Shown: positions 39,805 to 49,947, counted from the first letter of the stretch. The stretch is DNA of 64,000 nucleotides from Guptibacillus algicola (GCF_020171805.1 NZ_JAIVAF010000005.1:186001-250000); one strand, 5' to 3'. Made by a program: numbers and translations. The notes: generated by a model from the sequence alone, not told the origin.

Positions 39805-40786
39805 GATCGTGGAAGCTGCCGAATGGTTGAAAAAGAATGAAGTTGTCGCGTTTCCTACTGAAACAGTTTATGGACTTGGTGGGAATGCATTTTCAAAGCA
39901 GGCTGTAGCTAAGATTTTTGAAGCAAAAGGAAGACCAGCGGATAATCCATTGATCGTTCACGTTGCCAGTCGTCCACATGTGGAAAAGTTAGTAAAAGAG
40001 ATTCCGCATGAAGCTTCTAAGTTAATGGATGCTTTTTGGCCAGGGCCTTTAACAATTGTTTTACGTGGAGGAGAAGGGGTCGCAACAAATGTTACCGCTG
40101 GTCTTGATACAGTTGCGATTCGCATGCCTGATCATCCCGTTGCTTTAGCATTAATAGAAGCTGCTGATTTGCCGTTAGCTGCGCCTAGCGCAAATCTTTC
40201 TGGTAAACCGAGTCCTACGACGGCTCAACATGTTATTCATGATTTAACTGGAAGGGTAGCCGGAGTTGTGGATGGAGGAGCTACTGGTGTAGGTCTAGAA
40301 TCGACAGTTGTGGACTGTTCTTCGGATACGATTACGATCTTACGGCCAGGTGGGATCACGAAAGAACAATTGGAAGAAGTAGTTGGTCATGTTGAGATTG
40401 ATCCAGCCCTAACTGATGACAGTCATCAACCAAAATCTCCCGGAGTGAAATACAAACATTATGCTCCGTCTGCACCTGTCACACTAGTAGATGGTACAAG
40501 CTCTTTTCTTCAATCAATCGTTGAGAAACGCAAGGAAGAAGGAATAAAGGTTGGCGTTTTGGCAACGGAGGAAACAGAGGCCCTATATAAAGCTGATGTC
40601 GTGATCCCTTGTGGCTCACGGAGTGATCTCATTTCGGTCGCCAATCGGTTGTATGATGTCCTCAGACGTTTTGATGAAGCGAATGTGGATGAAATTTATA
40701 GCGAGGTCTTTACAGAACAAGGTGTTGGCACTGCTGTCATGAATCGATTATCAAAAGCTGCGAGCGGAAATGTGATAAAGGAATAG
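39737..40786 (+). CDS. ywlC: Threonylcarbamoyl-AMP synthase (Sua5/YwlC)
   Basis: Makes L-threonylcarbamoyl-AMP from threonine, bicarbonate and ATP, the first step of the t6A37 tRNA modification. The 349-residue protein has the YrdC domain (VVAFPTETVYGLGGNAF, IFEAKGRPADNPLIVHV, APSANLSGKPSPT) and the C-terminal Sua5 domain (SPGVKYKHYAP linker). GTG 39737 lies six bases after GAGGGTG and gives a length close to the B. subtilis protein; upstream in-frame GTGs have poorer sites. Its 5' end and first codons carry the DnaA-box cluster, so DnaA may also repress it. Confidence 0.93.
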   Translation: MGGIHTNVWYVDDDVDIEKSYPQIVEAAEWLKKNEVVAFPTETVYGLGGNAFSKQAVAKIFEAKGRPADNPLIVHVASRPHVEKLVKEIPHEASKLMDAFWPGPLTIVLRGGEGVATNVTAGLDTVAIRMPDHPVALALIEAADLPLAAPSANLSGKPSPTTAQHVIHDLTGRVAGVVDGGATGVGLESTVVDCSSDTITILRPGGITKEQLEEVVGHVEIDPALTDDSHQPKSPGVKYKHYAPSAPVTLVDGTSSFLQSIVEKRKEEGIKVGVLATEETEALYKADVVIPCGSRSDLISVANRLYDVLRRFDEANVDEIYSEVFTEQGVGTAVMNRLSKAASGNVIKE

Positions 40787-40792
40787 GTTATG

Positions 40793-40828
40793 AAGAGCGA
40801 GTGTCCTGATGGGAGCTCGCTCTTTCTT
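40793..40828 (+). terminator. Terminator of ywlC
   Basis: AAGAGCGAG and CTCGCTCTT form a stem followed by TCTTTG, a modest T-rich tail. Confidence 0.75.
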
Positions 40829-40839
40829 TGTTTAACGTA

Positions 40840-40867
40840 AAAATCACCCCGAAAATGGGGTGATTTT
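40840..40867 (-). terminator. Terminator for the convergent small gene
   Basis: AAAATCACCCC and GGGGTGATTTT pair over 11 bp with a six-base loop. On the minus strand the left arm provides a T run, directly after the stop of the DUF2533-like gene. Confidence 0.75.
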
Positions 40868-40870
40868 GTG

Positions 40871-41137
40871 CTACTTATTTCTATATTTCTTCTGAACATA
40901 TTCTTCGATCATCGCTTTTGTAACATAAGAACGAGTTGGAATCGATCCTTGTTTTGCGAGTTCGTTTATTTGTGATGTTAGTTCGTTTACACGGTCGAGT
41001 GTATAAGGTTCGTCTGAGTGACTATGTTCGACTGCCTTGGCGATTGCTGCTTCTCGTTCTTTATCTAATTGGACAAATAGATTAATTTCTCGGTTCTTTC
41101 TTCCGAGCTGTGATGATATGTCTTTGTGTACGCTCAT
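40871..41137 (-). CDS. Small helical protein, DUF2533-like
   Basis: An 88-residue, highly charged, probably all-helical cytoplasmic protein (QLDKEREAAIAKAVEH, LTSQINELAKQGSIPTR, IEEYVQKKYRNK). The pattern resembles the small Bacillus family DUF2533 (YpbS), function unknown; the match is from memory and moderate. It lies between ywlC and mntP on the opposite strand, with its own terminator. The start gives MSVHKDISSQLG. Confidence 0.65.
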   Translation of the reverse strand: MSVHKDISSQLGRKNREINLFVQLDKEREAAIAKAVEHSHSDEPYTLDRVNELTSQINELAKQGSIPTRSYVTKAMIEEYVQKKYRNK

Positions 41138-41234
41138 TGAGTATAGCCTCCAAAAGTTTGACTTTTCCTTGAATCATTTCCCTTATCCTACGACTCTTAA
41201 CCTATTATTACCCCTTTGCCTTCTATTTTCAAGA

Positions 41235-41264
41235 GGACGTGCATAAAAGTGGAATAGCACGTCC
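41235..41264 (+). promoter_or_regulatory. Hairpin just before the mntP ribosome site
   Basis: GGACGTGC and GCACGTCC form a perfect 8-bp stem with a 14-base loop, ending two bases before the GGGAGGAGAG ribosome site. It could modulate translation. It lacks the conserved core of the yybP-ykoY manganese riboswitch. Confidence 0.5.
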
Positions 41265-41278
41265 CGGGAGGAGAGAGA

Positions 41279-41836
41279 ATGATATCCACTGCGCTTATTG
41301 GAGAGCTCGCGACCTTGAGTATGATGGCAGTAGCTCTCGGTATGGATGCTTTTTCAGTTGGACTAGGTATGGGGATGATCCCGCTTCGTATTCGTCAAAT
41401 TGCAAAGATCGGAATTGTTATCGGGTTGTTCCATATGGGTATGCCTCTTGCCGGGTTATTGATCGGAAAGGTTATATCCGTTCATTTTGGGAGTATCGCA
41501 TCGATGGTTGGGGGAGGATTGCTCCTCATCTTAGGAATACAAATGTGCTTGTCCTCTTTTACGTCAAGCGATAAGCCGTTCGTGAAACCGATTGGGATCG
41601 GCTTGCTATTGTTTTCTCTTAGCGTGAGTTTGGATAGCTTTTCTGTTGGGTTGAGTCTAGGTATTTATGGGGCGAGAGTCATCGTCACCATCGTATTGTT
41701 CGGTTTGATCAGTATGATGCTAACATGGGCTGGTTTAATTATCGGAAAAAAGTTTCAGAACTTCATAGGATCGTATAGTGAACTGTTTGGAGGGTGCATC
41801 TTGTTCGGATTTGGGTTAAAGCTTCTCGTTATATAG
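41279..41836 (+). CDS. mntP: Manganese efflux pump MntP
   Basis: Six-helix membrane exporter of Mn2+ (former DUF204). The 185-residue protein is two three-helix repeats, each with the metal-binding Asp motif: [15 protein letters not shown] near 20 and [13 protein letters not shown] near 122. GGAGGAG precedes ATG 41279. It takes the place of ywlD between ywlC and ywlE in B. subtilis. Confidence 0.92.
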   Translation: MISTALIGELATLSMMAVALGMDAFSVGLGMGMIPLRIRQIAKIGIVIGLFHMGMPLAGLLIGKVISVHFGSIASMVGGGLLLILGIQMCLSSFTSSDKPFVKPIGIGLLLFSLSVSLDSFSVGLSLGIYGARVIVTIVLFGLISMMLTWAGLIIGKKFQNFIGSYSELFGGCILFGFGLKLLVI

Positions 41837-41868
41837 AATATGATGCCGCTAGGAAGCGACATCATATT
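41837..41868. terminator. Hairpin between convergent mntP and hflC
   Basis: AATATGATG and CATCATATT enclose a shorter GCT/AGC pairing. T runs are short on both sides, so termination strength is uncertain. Confidence 0.6.
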
Positions 41869-41875
41869 CGTGAAG

Positions 41876-42808
41876 TTATTCTGAGATTCCCTGCAATAGT
41901 TGAGCATATGGAGAATCGGAAGGTAACATGATGACTGTTTCATCATTAAGTGTCGTTCGATAAGACTTCAGTGTTCGGTAAAGCTCGTAGAACTCTGGGT
42001 CTTGGCTGAATGCTTCGTTATAGATCTTCGCAGCCTCCGATTCCCCTTCTGCAACGATTTCTTGCGCATCGGCATCAGCTTTCGCGAGAATCGTATCTAC
42101 TTCTTTATCTGTTTCAGCTTTGATTCGATCAGCTTCAGCATCACCTTGAGAGAGGTATTCTTGTGCTTTCGATTCACGTTCAGAAATCATTCTCTGGAAT
42201 ACTGACTTTTCGTTGGCGTCAGGTAGATCGGTACGTTTCATTCTTACGTCTGTGACGCTAATTCCATAGGCGTCTCTTTCGAGTAATTCGTTCACACGAT
42301 CGCGCACACGAGTGTTAAAACTACCTCTGCTCGATTTTTCCTCATTAATAATTTCATCGTACGTTAATTGACCAAGCTCTGATCGAATAACTGAGAAGAT
42401 GAATTCTCCCATTTTTGCTTCAGCATTTTCGATGGTACGAGCATTACTGATCATGTTCTGAGGATCTTTGACTGACCAAACAGCGTAGTTATCAACAGTC
42501 ATACGCTTTTTATCTTTTGTCGTTATTTCTTCTGGATTCACATCATACAGCATTTGATATTTCGGTAGAGTTGTAATCGATTGGATGAAAGGAATCTTGA
42601 AGTTTAGACCTGGACTCGTCTCGATTCGAACGACATCACCGAATTGACGTATAACTTTATACTCGCCTTCTTTCACAACGAAAATAGAGCTGAAGATGCC
42701 GCCGATTACGATGAGAAGTGCAACGATGAGAATCGCGCTTTTAATTATTTTGGAAGGATTCATATTCTTGCGGTGTTCATCCATATTAAAAACGTTGTTA
42801 TCACTCAT
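41876..42808 (-). CDS. hflC: Membrane protease modulator HflC
   Basis: SPFH/band-7 protein that, with HflK, forms a large membrane-bound cage around the FtsH protease and modulates membrane-protein turnover. The 310-residue protein has one N-terminal helix (about 20-45), the band-7 domain (VKEGEYKVIRQFGDVVRIETSPGL, quoted in part) and a long Ala/Glu-rich coiled coil (about 195-265, EAERIKAE-like heptads). ATG 42808 overlaps the hflK stop and follows GGAAGTG. The pair is absent from B. subtilis 168 at this place. Confidence 0.92.
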   Translation of the reverse strand: MSDNNVFNMDEHRKNMNPSKIIKSAILIVALLIVIGGIFSSIFVVKEGEYKVIRQFGDVVRIETSPGLNFKIPFIQSITTLPKYQMLYDVNPEEITTKDKKRMTVDNYAVWSVKDPQNMISNARTIENAEAKMGEFIFSVIRSELGQLTYDEIINEEKSSRGSFNTRVRDRVNELLERDAYGISVTDVRMKRTDLPDANEKSVFQRMISERESKAQEYLSQGDAEADRIKAETDKEVDTILAKADADAQEIVAEGESEAAKIYNEAFSQDPEFYELYRTLKSYRTTLNDETVIMLPSDSPYAQLLQGISE

Positions 42809-43751
42809 TCGATTCACTTCCTTTCGGCTTTTCCGTCTTACCAGGCTGGATTGGAAGGTACTTTACAGTATCTCCACCTTCATCCGTAATGTAGATCTTC
42901 GTATCAGGTAATACTTCTTCAAGCGTCTCTAGGATAAGACGTTTCTTCGTTACTTCAGGGCTATTTTTATATTCGTTGTAAAGCGCATTAAAGGTTGCGA
43001 CGTCACCACGCGCTTGTTCGATACGCTGTGCTTTTTTACCTTGCGCTTTTGAAATACGCGCGTCCTTCTGTCCTTCTACAACACTAAGTTCCTGGTTTTT
43101 ATATTTTCTAGCTCCATAGATTGTGGTTTCCTTTTGCTCACGAGCGTCAACAACGTTCGTAAACGCTTTTCGTACTTCATCGTTCGGTAATTCTACATCT
43201 TGAAGCTTCACATCTAGGATCGAGATACCGATCTCATATTCATCGATGAGCTTCGTCAGGATTTCACGAACGCTTCCTTCAATTTCAGCCTTACCAGAAG
43301 TAAGAGCTTCGTCGATTTCTGAACTTCCGATAACCCCTCTAAGTGAAGCGGAAGTTGCGGCATAAAGGATTTCTTTCGGTTGATCCGAATAATAGAGATA
43401 TTTCTTAGGGTTCGTAATTCTCCATTGTACAACGAGGTCAGCAAGGACGATGTTTTCATCACCTGTTACCATTTTCGTTTCTTTTGGATAATCAACGATT
43501 TCTCCATCTTTTTCATCGTATCCAAACGTTAAACTAAACGTCTCTCTCGGTAATATATCAACTTGTTGAATCGGCCACGGTAACTTGAAATGTAAGCCGG
43601 CATCACTAATTTCTTCATCTACTTTCCCGAATGTCATGATCACAGCTTGCTCAGATTCATCTACCGTATACCAACTCGTAACAAGCACGACTCCGAGTAG
43701 TAGAAAGAGGACGATGGAACCTGCAATAACCGCTATTCTTCTTTGTGACAT
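42801..43751 (-). CDS. hflK: Membrane protease modulator HflK
   Basis: Partner of HflC in the FtsH regulatory complex. The 316-residue protein starts with a membrane helix (about 5-26), followed by the SPFH domain (DESEQAVIMTFGK, LHFKLPWPIQQVDI, VQWRITNPKKYLY) and a C-terminal coiled coil rich in KAQG/EQAR heptads. AAGGGGGG precedes ATG 43751. It reads divergently from ywlE and overlaps hflC by eight bases, so the two are translated together. Confidence 0.93.
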   Translation of the reverse strand: MSQRRIAVIAGSIVLFLLLGVVLVTSWYTVDESEQAVIMTFGKVDEEISDAGLHFKLPWPIQQVDILPRETFSLTFGYDEKDGEIVDYPKETKMVTGDENIVLADLVVQWRITNPKKYLYYSDQPKEILYAATSASLRGVIGSSEIDEALTSGKAEIEGSVREILTKLIDEYEIGISILDVKLQDVELPNDEVRKAFTNVVDAREQKETTIYGARKYKNQELSVVEGQKDARISKAQGKKAQRIEQARGDVATFNALYNEYKNSPEVTKKRLILETLEEVLPDTKIYITDEGGDTVKYLPIQPGKTEKPKGSESNE

Positions 43752-43908
43752 TGTTTTTCCCCCCTTGGTTATGCTTCTATCAGGTAATACGCTTTCATAT
43801 TACAAAAGGTTTCAATTTCATTAAAAATTATTTCATAGATCCTTAAAGTTGAACAGGGTGGATTTATCTCCTGACATCTTTCATAATAAAGGTAGAAGGA
43901 GAGTGGCT

Positions 43909-44541
43909 ATGTTGAAGGTTTTATTTATTTGCACAGGAAACACGTGTCGAAGTCCAATGGCGGAAGCGATCGTGAAACATAAAAACAGTAAGATCGAAGT
44001 GAAATCTGCAGGTGTATTCGCCGCTAATGGATCGCCTGCCAGCCAACAAGTTGAAACTCTTTTGAAAGACAAAAACATATCCTTTTCTCATAGTGCTCGC
44101 TTACTAGATCGGCAGCTTGCTGAATGGGGAGATTTACTCCTTACAATGACAGAGAGTCATAAAGCATTAGTATTGAGGGATTTTCCAGAACTTTCACATA
44201 AAGTTAGTACGTTAAAAGAGTATGCATTTGGTGAAGGGATGTATGAACCTTACCAGAAAAAAGCTGCAGAACTTGAAACGAAGCGTGCGACTTTTGTGCA
44301 TGAATTGAATGGGCTAAGTGGTGAGGAAGAAGAGAAGAAAAGAAAAACATTTGAACAAGAATTAATGAAAGAACTAGAGGAATTGGAAAGACTAGAGAAG
44401 AAACTTCCTTCTTTCGATATCTCAGATCCTTTCGGCGGTTCCTTAGAAAACTATCATGAAACATATAATGAAATAGAAGCGTCAATAGACCGCTTGATCG
44501 AACGTTTAACAGCGGAAACGAATGAGGAGGATGAACAGTGA
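43909..44541 (+). CDS. ywlE: Low-molecular-weight protein phosphatase YwlE (arginine phosphatase) with insert
   Basis: Dephosphorylates protein arginine in B. subtilis, opposing McsB. The 210-residue protein has the P-loop CTGNTCRSP with catalytic Cys8 and Arg14, and the general-acid Asp173 in DPFGGS. Between the two, after LKEYAFGE, about 60 extra residues (about 108-169) form a strongly charged, probably coiled-coil segment with runs of Glu and Lys; B. subtilis YwlE has 150 residues and lacks this. ATG 43909 follows AAGGAGAG. The stop overlaps the rpiB GTG by four bases. Confidence 0.9.
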   Translation: MLKVLFICTGNTCRSPMAEAIVKHKNSKIEVKSAGVFAANGSPASQQVETLLKDKNISFSHSARLLDRQLAEWGDLLLTMTESHKALVLRDFPELSHKVSTLKEYAFGEGMYEPYQKKAAELETKRATFVHELNGLSGEEEEKKRKTFEQELMKELEELERLEKKLPSFDISDPFGGSLENYHETYNEIEASIDRLIERLTAETNEEDEQ

Positions 44542-44978
44542 GAGTTGCAATTGGAGCAGATCACGCAGGGGTTATGATCAAGGATGACATCATAGGAGTA
44601 ATAGAGGATTTAGGTATGGAAGTCATCGATCTTGGCTGCAACTGCAAAGATTCTGTAGATTATCCGGACTATGCCATACCTGTAGCCGAACACGTCGCTT
44701 CTGGTAAAGCTGACCGAGGCATTCTTATATGTGGGACAGGCATCGGAATGTCTATCACAGCAAACAAAGTCGAAGGCATTCGCTGTGCCCTTGTTCACGA
44801 CTTGTTCAGTGCAAAGGCAACGAGACAACATAACGATTCCAACGTATTAGCGATGGGAGAGCGTATCATTGGCCCTGGACTTGCGAAGGAAATCGCTAAA
44901 GTTTGGCTCGAAACAGAGTATGAAGGTGGTCGTCACGCTAAGCGCGTAGGTAAAATTACTGCTTACGAAACGAATTAA
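44538..44978 (+). CDS. rpiB: Ribose-5-phosphate isomerase B
   Basis: Interconverts ribose-5-phosphate and ribulose-5-phosphate. The 146-residue RpiB/LacAB-family protein has GADHAGVMIKDDI at the N terminus, DYPDYAIPVAEHV and the catalytic-Cys loop CGTGIGMSITANK. GTG 44538 overlaps the ywlE stop (GTGA). The ywlE-rpiB-ywlG run is that of B. subtilis ywlEFG. Confidence 0.95.
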   Translation: MRVAIGADHAGVMIKDDIIGVIEDLGMEVIDLGCNCKDSVDYPDYAIPVAEHVASGKADRGILICGTGIGMSITANKVEGIRCALVHDLFSAKATRQHNDSNVLAMGERIIGPGLAKEIAKVWLETEYEGGRHAKRVGKITAYETN

Positions 44979-44992
44979 AGGAGGAATGAGCT

Positions 44993-45565
44993 GTGGATGA
45001 GAAAATGGCTCAGCAGATTTCTAAGCATACCCGTGAGGCATTAGATGATTTACAAGTCGATGCTCGCTTGACTGATCGCAATCTTTTAGTTGTAGGGATG
45101 AGTTCAAGTGAAGTCATGGGAGAAAGAATAGGCACTGCCGGTACCACGTTTGCAGCTGAAGCAGTATATGAAAGCGTGGGTTCATTTCAGAATGAGACGG
45201 GCGTAAACATTGCTTTTCAATGCTGTGAACATTTGAATCGAGCGCTAGTCGTTGAACGTGAAACTGCTGAAGCTAGAAACTATACCATTGTAGCTGCCGT
45301 TCCTACGATTCATGCAGGTGGTTCTATGGCAACGTATGCTTTTCAAAGGATGCGTGATCCCGTACTCGTTGAATTTATCTCTGCAGATGCAGGCATCGAC
45401 ATCGGTGACACGTTTATCGGAATGCATATCAGACACGTAGCAGTCCCTGTTAGAAGTAAACACAAAGCGATCGGACATGCCCACTTAACGATGGCAAGAT
45501 CTCGTCCAAAGCTTATTGGTGGCGAACGAGCGTCGTACCCTAGTAAAAATGAACATTGTTTTTAG
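44993..45565 (+). CDS. ywlG: DUF436/YwlG family protein
   Basis: A 190-residue protein of the YwlG/DUF436 family (TIGR01440 type), function not established. Recognisable blocks are VVGMSSSEVMGERIGTAGT, AFQCCEHLNRALVVERE and DAGIDIGDTFIGMHIRHVAVP (in part). GTG 44993 follows AAAGGAGG. It lies 14 bases after rpiB and ends just before the PurBox of glyA. Named by family and synteny only. Confidence 0.88.
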   Translation: MDEKMAQQISKHTREALDDLQVDARLTDRNLLVVGMSSSEVMGERIGTAGTTFAAEAVYESVGSFQNETGVNIAFQCCEHLNRALVVERETAEARNYTIVAAVPTIHAGGSMATYAFQRMRDPVLVEFISADAGIDIGDTFIGMHIRHVAVPVRSKHKAIGHAHLTMARSRPKLIGGERASYPSKNEHCF

Positions 45566-45568
45566 GTG

Positions 45569-45581
45569 AAAACCGAACATT
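45569..45581 (+). promoter_or_regulatory. PurR box before glyA
   Basis: AAAACCGAACATT fits the Bacillus PurBox AWWWCCGAACWWT at every position. A second, inverted box at the usual distance is poor (about 45597-45609). It starts four bases after the ywlG stop. glyA belongs to the PurR regulon in B. subtilis. Confidence 0.75.
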
Positions 45582-45700
45582 TTCAATATTGTTTTATTTA
45601 ATATACGGTATGGAAGATCTGTGATACAATGCAAGCGAGATTGATTCACGACTATTCAATTAAAGGATAGAAATATGTGTGAGATGGAAAGGGGATATCA

Positions 45701-46948
45701 ATGCAACAACTAGCAAAGCATGATCAAGAGTTATTTCAGGCAATTCAAGACGAGCTAGGTAGACAACGTAGCAAAATTGAACTGATTGCATCAGAGAACT
45801 TTGTTTCAGAAGCTGTTATGAAGGCACAGGGATCCGTTCTAACGAACAAGTATGCGGAAGGCTATCCAGGTCGCCGTTATTATGGTGGTTGTGAGTATGT
45901 AGACGTAGCTGAAAACATCGCAAGAGATCGAGCAAAGCAGTTATTTGGAGCAGACCATGCTAACGTGCAGCCTCATTCAGGTGCACAGGCAAACATGGGC
46001 GTATACTTCACTGTCCTAGATCAAGGAGATACGGTCCTTGGTATGAACCTTTCACATGGAGGACATCTCACACATGGAAGTTCCGTTAACTTCAGTGGTG
46101 TTCAATATAATTTCGTGGATTACGGTGTTGATAAAGAAACCCATCGCATTGACTACGACGATGTGCTTGAGAAAGCTAAAGAACATCGTCCGAAACTAAT
46201 CGTTGCAGGTGCAAGTGCATATCCTCGTGAAATCGACTTCAAGCGTTTCCGTGAAATTGCAGATGAAGTTGATGCTTACTTGATGGTAGATATGGCACAC
46301 ATCGCTGGACTCGTAGCAACAGGACATCACCCTAACCCAGTTCCATATGCTGATTTTGTGACCACTACAACTCACAAAACCCTTCGCGGCCCTCGTGGTG
46401 GAATGATTCTATGTAAAGAAGAATTTGCGAAGAAAATCGATAAGTCTATTTTCCCTGGTCTTCAAGGTGGTCCACTCATGCACGTGATCGCAGCAAAAGC
46501 GGTCGCATTCGGTGAGGCGTTATCTGAAGATTTCAAGCAATACTCAGAAAGCATTATTAAGAATGCTAGAAAACTAGCATCCTCTCTTGAGAAAGAAGGC
46601 ATTAACCTTGTTTCGAATGGTACGGATAACCATCTCGTTCTGTTAGACCTTCAGAGTCTTGAAATCACTGGTAAAGTAGCAGAAAAAGCATTGGATGATA
46701 TCGGGATTACAACGAATAAGAACACGATTCCATTCGATCCACAAAGTCCTTTTGTAACGAGTGGACTTCGTATCGGTACGGCTGCTGTTACATCACGTGG
46801 TTTCGGGGAAACAGAAATGGAAGAAATCGCAAGCATCATGAGCGACGTTCTTCATAACATTGAAGATGAAGATGTGTTGAAACAAGCAGAGAAGCGTGTT
46901 GCTGAACTAACAAATAAATTCCCAATGTATGAAGATCTTTCCTATTAA
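45701..46948 (+). CDS. glyA: Serine hydroxymethyltransferase
   Basis: PLP enzyme converting serine and tetrahydrofolate to glycine and methylene-tetrahydrofolate, the main source of one-carbon units for purines and thymidylate. The 415-residue protein has [23 protein letters not shown] and the PLP Lys in [14 protein letters not shown] near residue 225. AAAGGGG precedes ATG 45701. PurR control is likely from the upstream box. A terminator follows. Confidence 0.98.
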   Translation: MQQLAKHDQELFQAIQDELGRQRSKIELIASENFVSEAVMKAQGSVLTNKYAEGYPGRRYYGGCEYVDVAENIARDRAKQLFGADHANVQPHSGAQANMGVYFTVLDQGDTVLGMNLSHGGHLTHGSSVNFSGVQYNFVDYGVDKETHRIDYDDVLEKAKEHRPKLIVAGASAYPREIDFKRFREIADEVDAYLMVDMAHIAGLVATGHHPNPVPYADFVTTTTHKTLRGPRGGMILCKEEFAKKIDKSIFPGLQGGPLMHVIAAKAVAFGEALSEDFKQYSESIIKNARKLASSLEKEGINLVSNGTDNHLVLLDLQSLEITGKVAEKALDDIGITTNKNTIPFDPQSPFVTSGLRIGTAAVTSRGFGETEMEEIASIMSDVLHNIEDEDVLKQAEKRVAELTNKFPMYEDLSY

Positions 46949-46978
46949 TAGATGAAAAACAGGGCGGTTACACGTCCG

Positions 46979-47016
46979 AGGGCTGTCGAAGCTGTTTCGG
47001 CAGTCCTTTTATTTTG
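46979..47016 (+). terminator. Terminator of glyA
   Basis: GGGCTGTCGAA and TTTCGGCAGTCC pair (one G-T and one mismatch), followed by TTTTATTTT. The rest of the gap to upp has one more small hairpin (CTGTTTCC/GGAACAG, about 47050-47070) without a T run. Confidence 0.75.
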
Positions 47017-47128
47017 GGCTAAACGGGCGGTAGCGCAGGATACTAACCTGTTTCCGTATGAGGAACAGAATCTTAGCTATGGATGTTTTATCTCAATGAG
47101 TGTGAATATTTCATCATCTTAGAAAGCC

Positions 47129-47157
47129 TTGAATAAGTTTTCGTTTTTCTGTAAAAT
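47129..47157 (+). promoter_or_regulatory. upp promoter
   Basis: TTGAAT (47129-47134), 17 bases, TAAAAT (47152-47157), 50 bases before the upp start. Confidence 0.75.
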
Positions 47158-47207
47158 TGCGAAGAAGATTGTGGAACGATACTAAATTGAGAAGGGGAGA
47201 TTGTACA

Positions 47208-47837
47208 ATGGGTAAAGTATACGTGTTCGATCATCCATTGATTCAGCATAAGCTTACATACATTAGAGACGAAAAAACAGGCACGAAGGAATTTCGTGAA
47301 TTAGTTGATGAAGTTGCTGCTCTAATGGCATATGAAATTACGAGAGAGCTTCCAACTGAGGAAGTACTTGTGAAGACTCCTGTAACAGAAGCTAAATCCA
47401 AGGTCCTTTCTGGTAAGAAACTCGGATTAGTTCCGATCTTAAGAGCTGGTCTCGGCATGACAGACGGAATTCTTAAGCTTATTCCTGCCGCAAAAGTAGG
47501 ACACGTTGGACTTTACCGCGACCCTGAAACACTGCAACCGGTCGAGTACTATGTAAAGCTCCCTGCAGATATCGAAGAACGTGAATTTATTGTGATCGAC
47601 CCGATGCTTGCTACTGGCGGATCAGCTGTTGAAGCGATCAACTCGATTAAGAAGCGCGGTGCACAGAACATTAAGATGATGTGCTTAATCGCAGCTCCTG
47701 AAGGTGTTGAACTTCTTCAAGAAGCGCATCCTGATGTAGACATCTTCATCGCTGGTCTTGATGAAAAATTGAACGAAAAAGGATACATTGTTCCTGGCCT
47801 AGGCGACGCTGGTGATCGTCTTTACGGAACGAAGTAA
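47208..47837 (+). CDS. upp: Uracil phosphoribosyltransferase
   Basis: Salvages uracil to UMP with PRPP. The 209-residue protein has the expected length, [14 protein letters not shown], the PRPP loop [12 protein letters not shown] and the uracil-binding [20 protein letters not shown] 47208 follows AAGGGGAG; an upstream in-frame start is rejected for lack of a site. The glyA-upp-atp order is the B. subtilis order. Confidence 0.97.
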   Translation: MGKVYVFDHPLIQHKLTYIRDEKTGTKEFRELVDEVAALMAYEITRELPTEEVLVKTPVTEAKSKVLSGKKLGLVPILRAGLGMTDGILKLIPAAKVGHVGLYRDPETLQPVEYYVKLPADIEEREFIVIDPMLATGGSAVEAINSIKKRGAQNIKMMCLIAAPEGVELLQEAHPDVDIFIAGLDEKLNEKGYIVPGLGDAGDRLYGTK

Positions 47838-47840
47838 TCG

Positions 47841-47873
47841 AAAACCTCTCCATTTTGGAGAGGTTTTTTTTTT
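47841..47873 (+). terminator. Terminator of upp
   Basis: AAAACCTCTCC-ATTTT-GGAGAGGTTTT followed by a further run of T; a strong intrinsic terminator. Confidence 0.93.
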
Positions 47874-47875
47874 CG

Positions 47876-48211
47876 TGTTTTTCGTTATGACTGGGGTTAT
47901 TTCCACTCCAGGATGCTCCCTTTTCGCGGGGCGAGCAGCGGGCCTCCTCGACACAGTGAGAATAGAGGTCATTAAATTCTTACAAGCTAACCCTCTCGAA
48001 ATTAGAAGGGTTTTTGTGTTAAAAAGTGTCCCACTCACATAAAATGTGAAAAAATCGTGACAAAATGATTCGAGTTTATCCGCTAATTTTTACCTGTTTT
48101 CATATTCCGGTTTCGCTTAAGCTGTGAAAGCGTTATAATTCGTTTGTATGCGGGGATTTTCATCATGCTTTAACATTGTGAAGTTCATCACACCATTTCC
48201 TTGAAACGCAT
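47876..48211 (+). other. Gap between upp and the atp promoter
   Basis: No gene is supported. A GC-rich block (about 47900-47955) with CGCGGGGCGAGCAGCGGGCCTCC-like sequence stands out from its AT-rich surroundings and may be a remnant of a dispersed repeat. A weak terminator-like hairpin (AACCCT/AGGGTT) is at 47989-48012, with T5 after it. From 48020 on the DNA is AT-rich. Confidence 0.5.
48125..48138 (+). promoter_or_regulatory. Possible cre site upstream of the atp operon
   Basis: TGAAAGCGTTATAA matches the cre consensus TGWAANCGNTNWCA except for one base (A for C). It lies about 75 bases before the atp -35, a position from which CcpA could act as an activator or not at all. Confidence 0.4.
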
Positions 48212-48240
48212 TGACATGGGTGGATGCCTATTGTATCCTT
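48212..48240 (+). promoter_or_regulatory. atp operon promoter
   Basis: TTGACA (48212-48217), 17 bases, TATCCT (48235-48240). The leader of about 80 bases contains GGAGAG-ACAT-CTCTCC (48277-48292), a small hairpin near its middle. Confidence 0.8.
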
Positions 48241-48325
48241 ACAAAGGGTATAGTGATAAGGTTTTCATCCGCACGGGGAGAGACATCTCTCCTAAACTAA
48301 CCTCAACAGTAAAGGGGCGCTTCAT

Positions 48326-48523
48326 TTGAAGGCGATGGCACTATACACAACCATCCTGTCGTACCTTGTCGGATCGATACTCACAGGAATATTTCTTGGG
48401 AAATGGATGGACAGCCTTTTCGACACTTTTCCACTTTTTCTTGTCATCGGACTTCTTTTAGGACTCGGTGGGGGGATATATGGACTGGTTCGTCTTCTAC
48501 ATAAGTTTACAGGGGAAGATTAA
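48326..48523 (+). CDS. atpZ: AtpZ-like small membrane protein (AtpZ/AtpI family)
   Basis: A 65-residue protein with two membrane helices (about 8-25 and 36-57) at the head of the atp operon. Such a gene before atpI is known from alkaliphilic Bacillus pseudofirmus, where AtpZ and AtpI are linked to divalent-cation transport and c-ring assembly; B. subtilis has only atpI. TTG 48326 lies eight bases after AAAGGGG; an ATG three codons later is possible. Its stop codon touches the atpI ATG with no gap. Confidence 0.8.
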   Translation: MKAMALYTTILSYLVGSILTGIFLGKWMDSLFDTFPLFLVIGLLLGLGGGIYGLVRLLHKFTGED

Positions 48524-49625
<1,102 letters not shown>

Positions 49626-49674
49626 ACAACAGTATTAATGAACTTTTCATTATATAAAAAATCTATTTTCATGA

Positions 49675-49908
<234 letters not shown>

Positions 49909-49947
49909 TTCAAAAAGAATTTCATAGGGAAATCGTAACGTTTCATG

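Noticed and set aside
41138-41278. yybP-ykoY manganese riboswitch before mntP
   Set aside because: Only a simple 8-bp hairpin is present; the conserved riboswitch core and multi-helix layout are not found.
47812-48042. 76-codon open frame after upp
   Set aside because: It begins inside upp in another frame and crosses the upp terminator.
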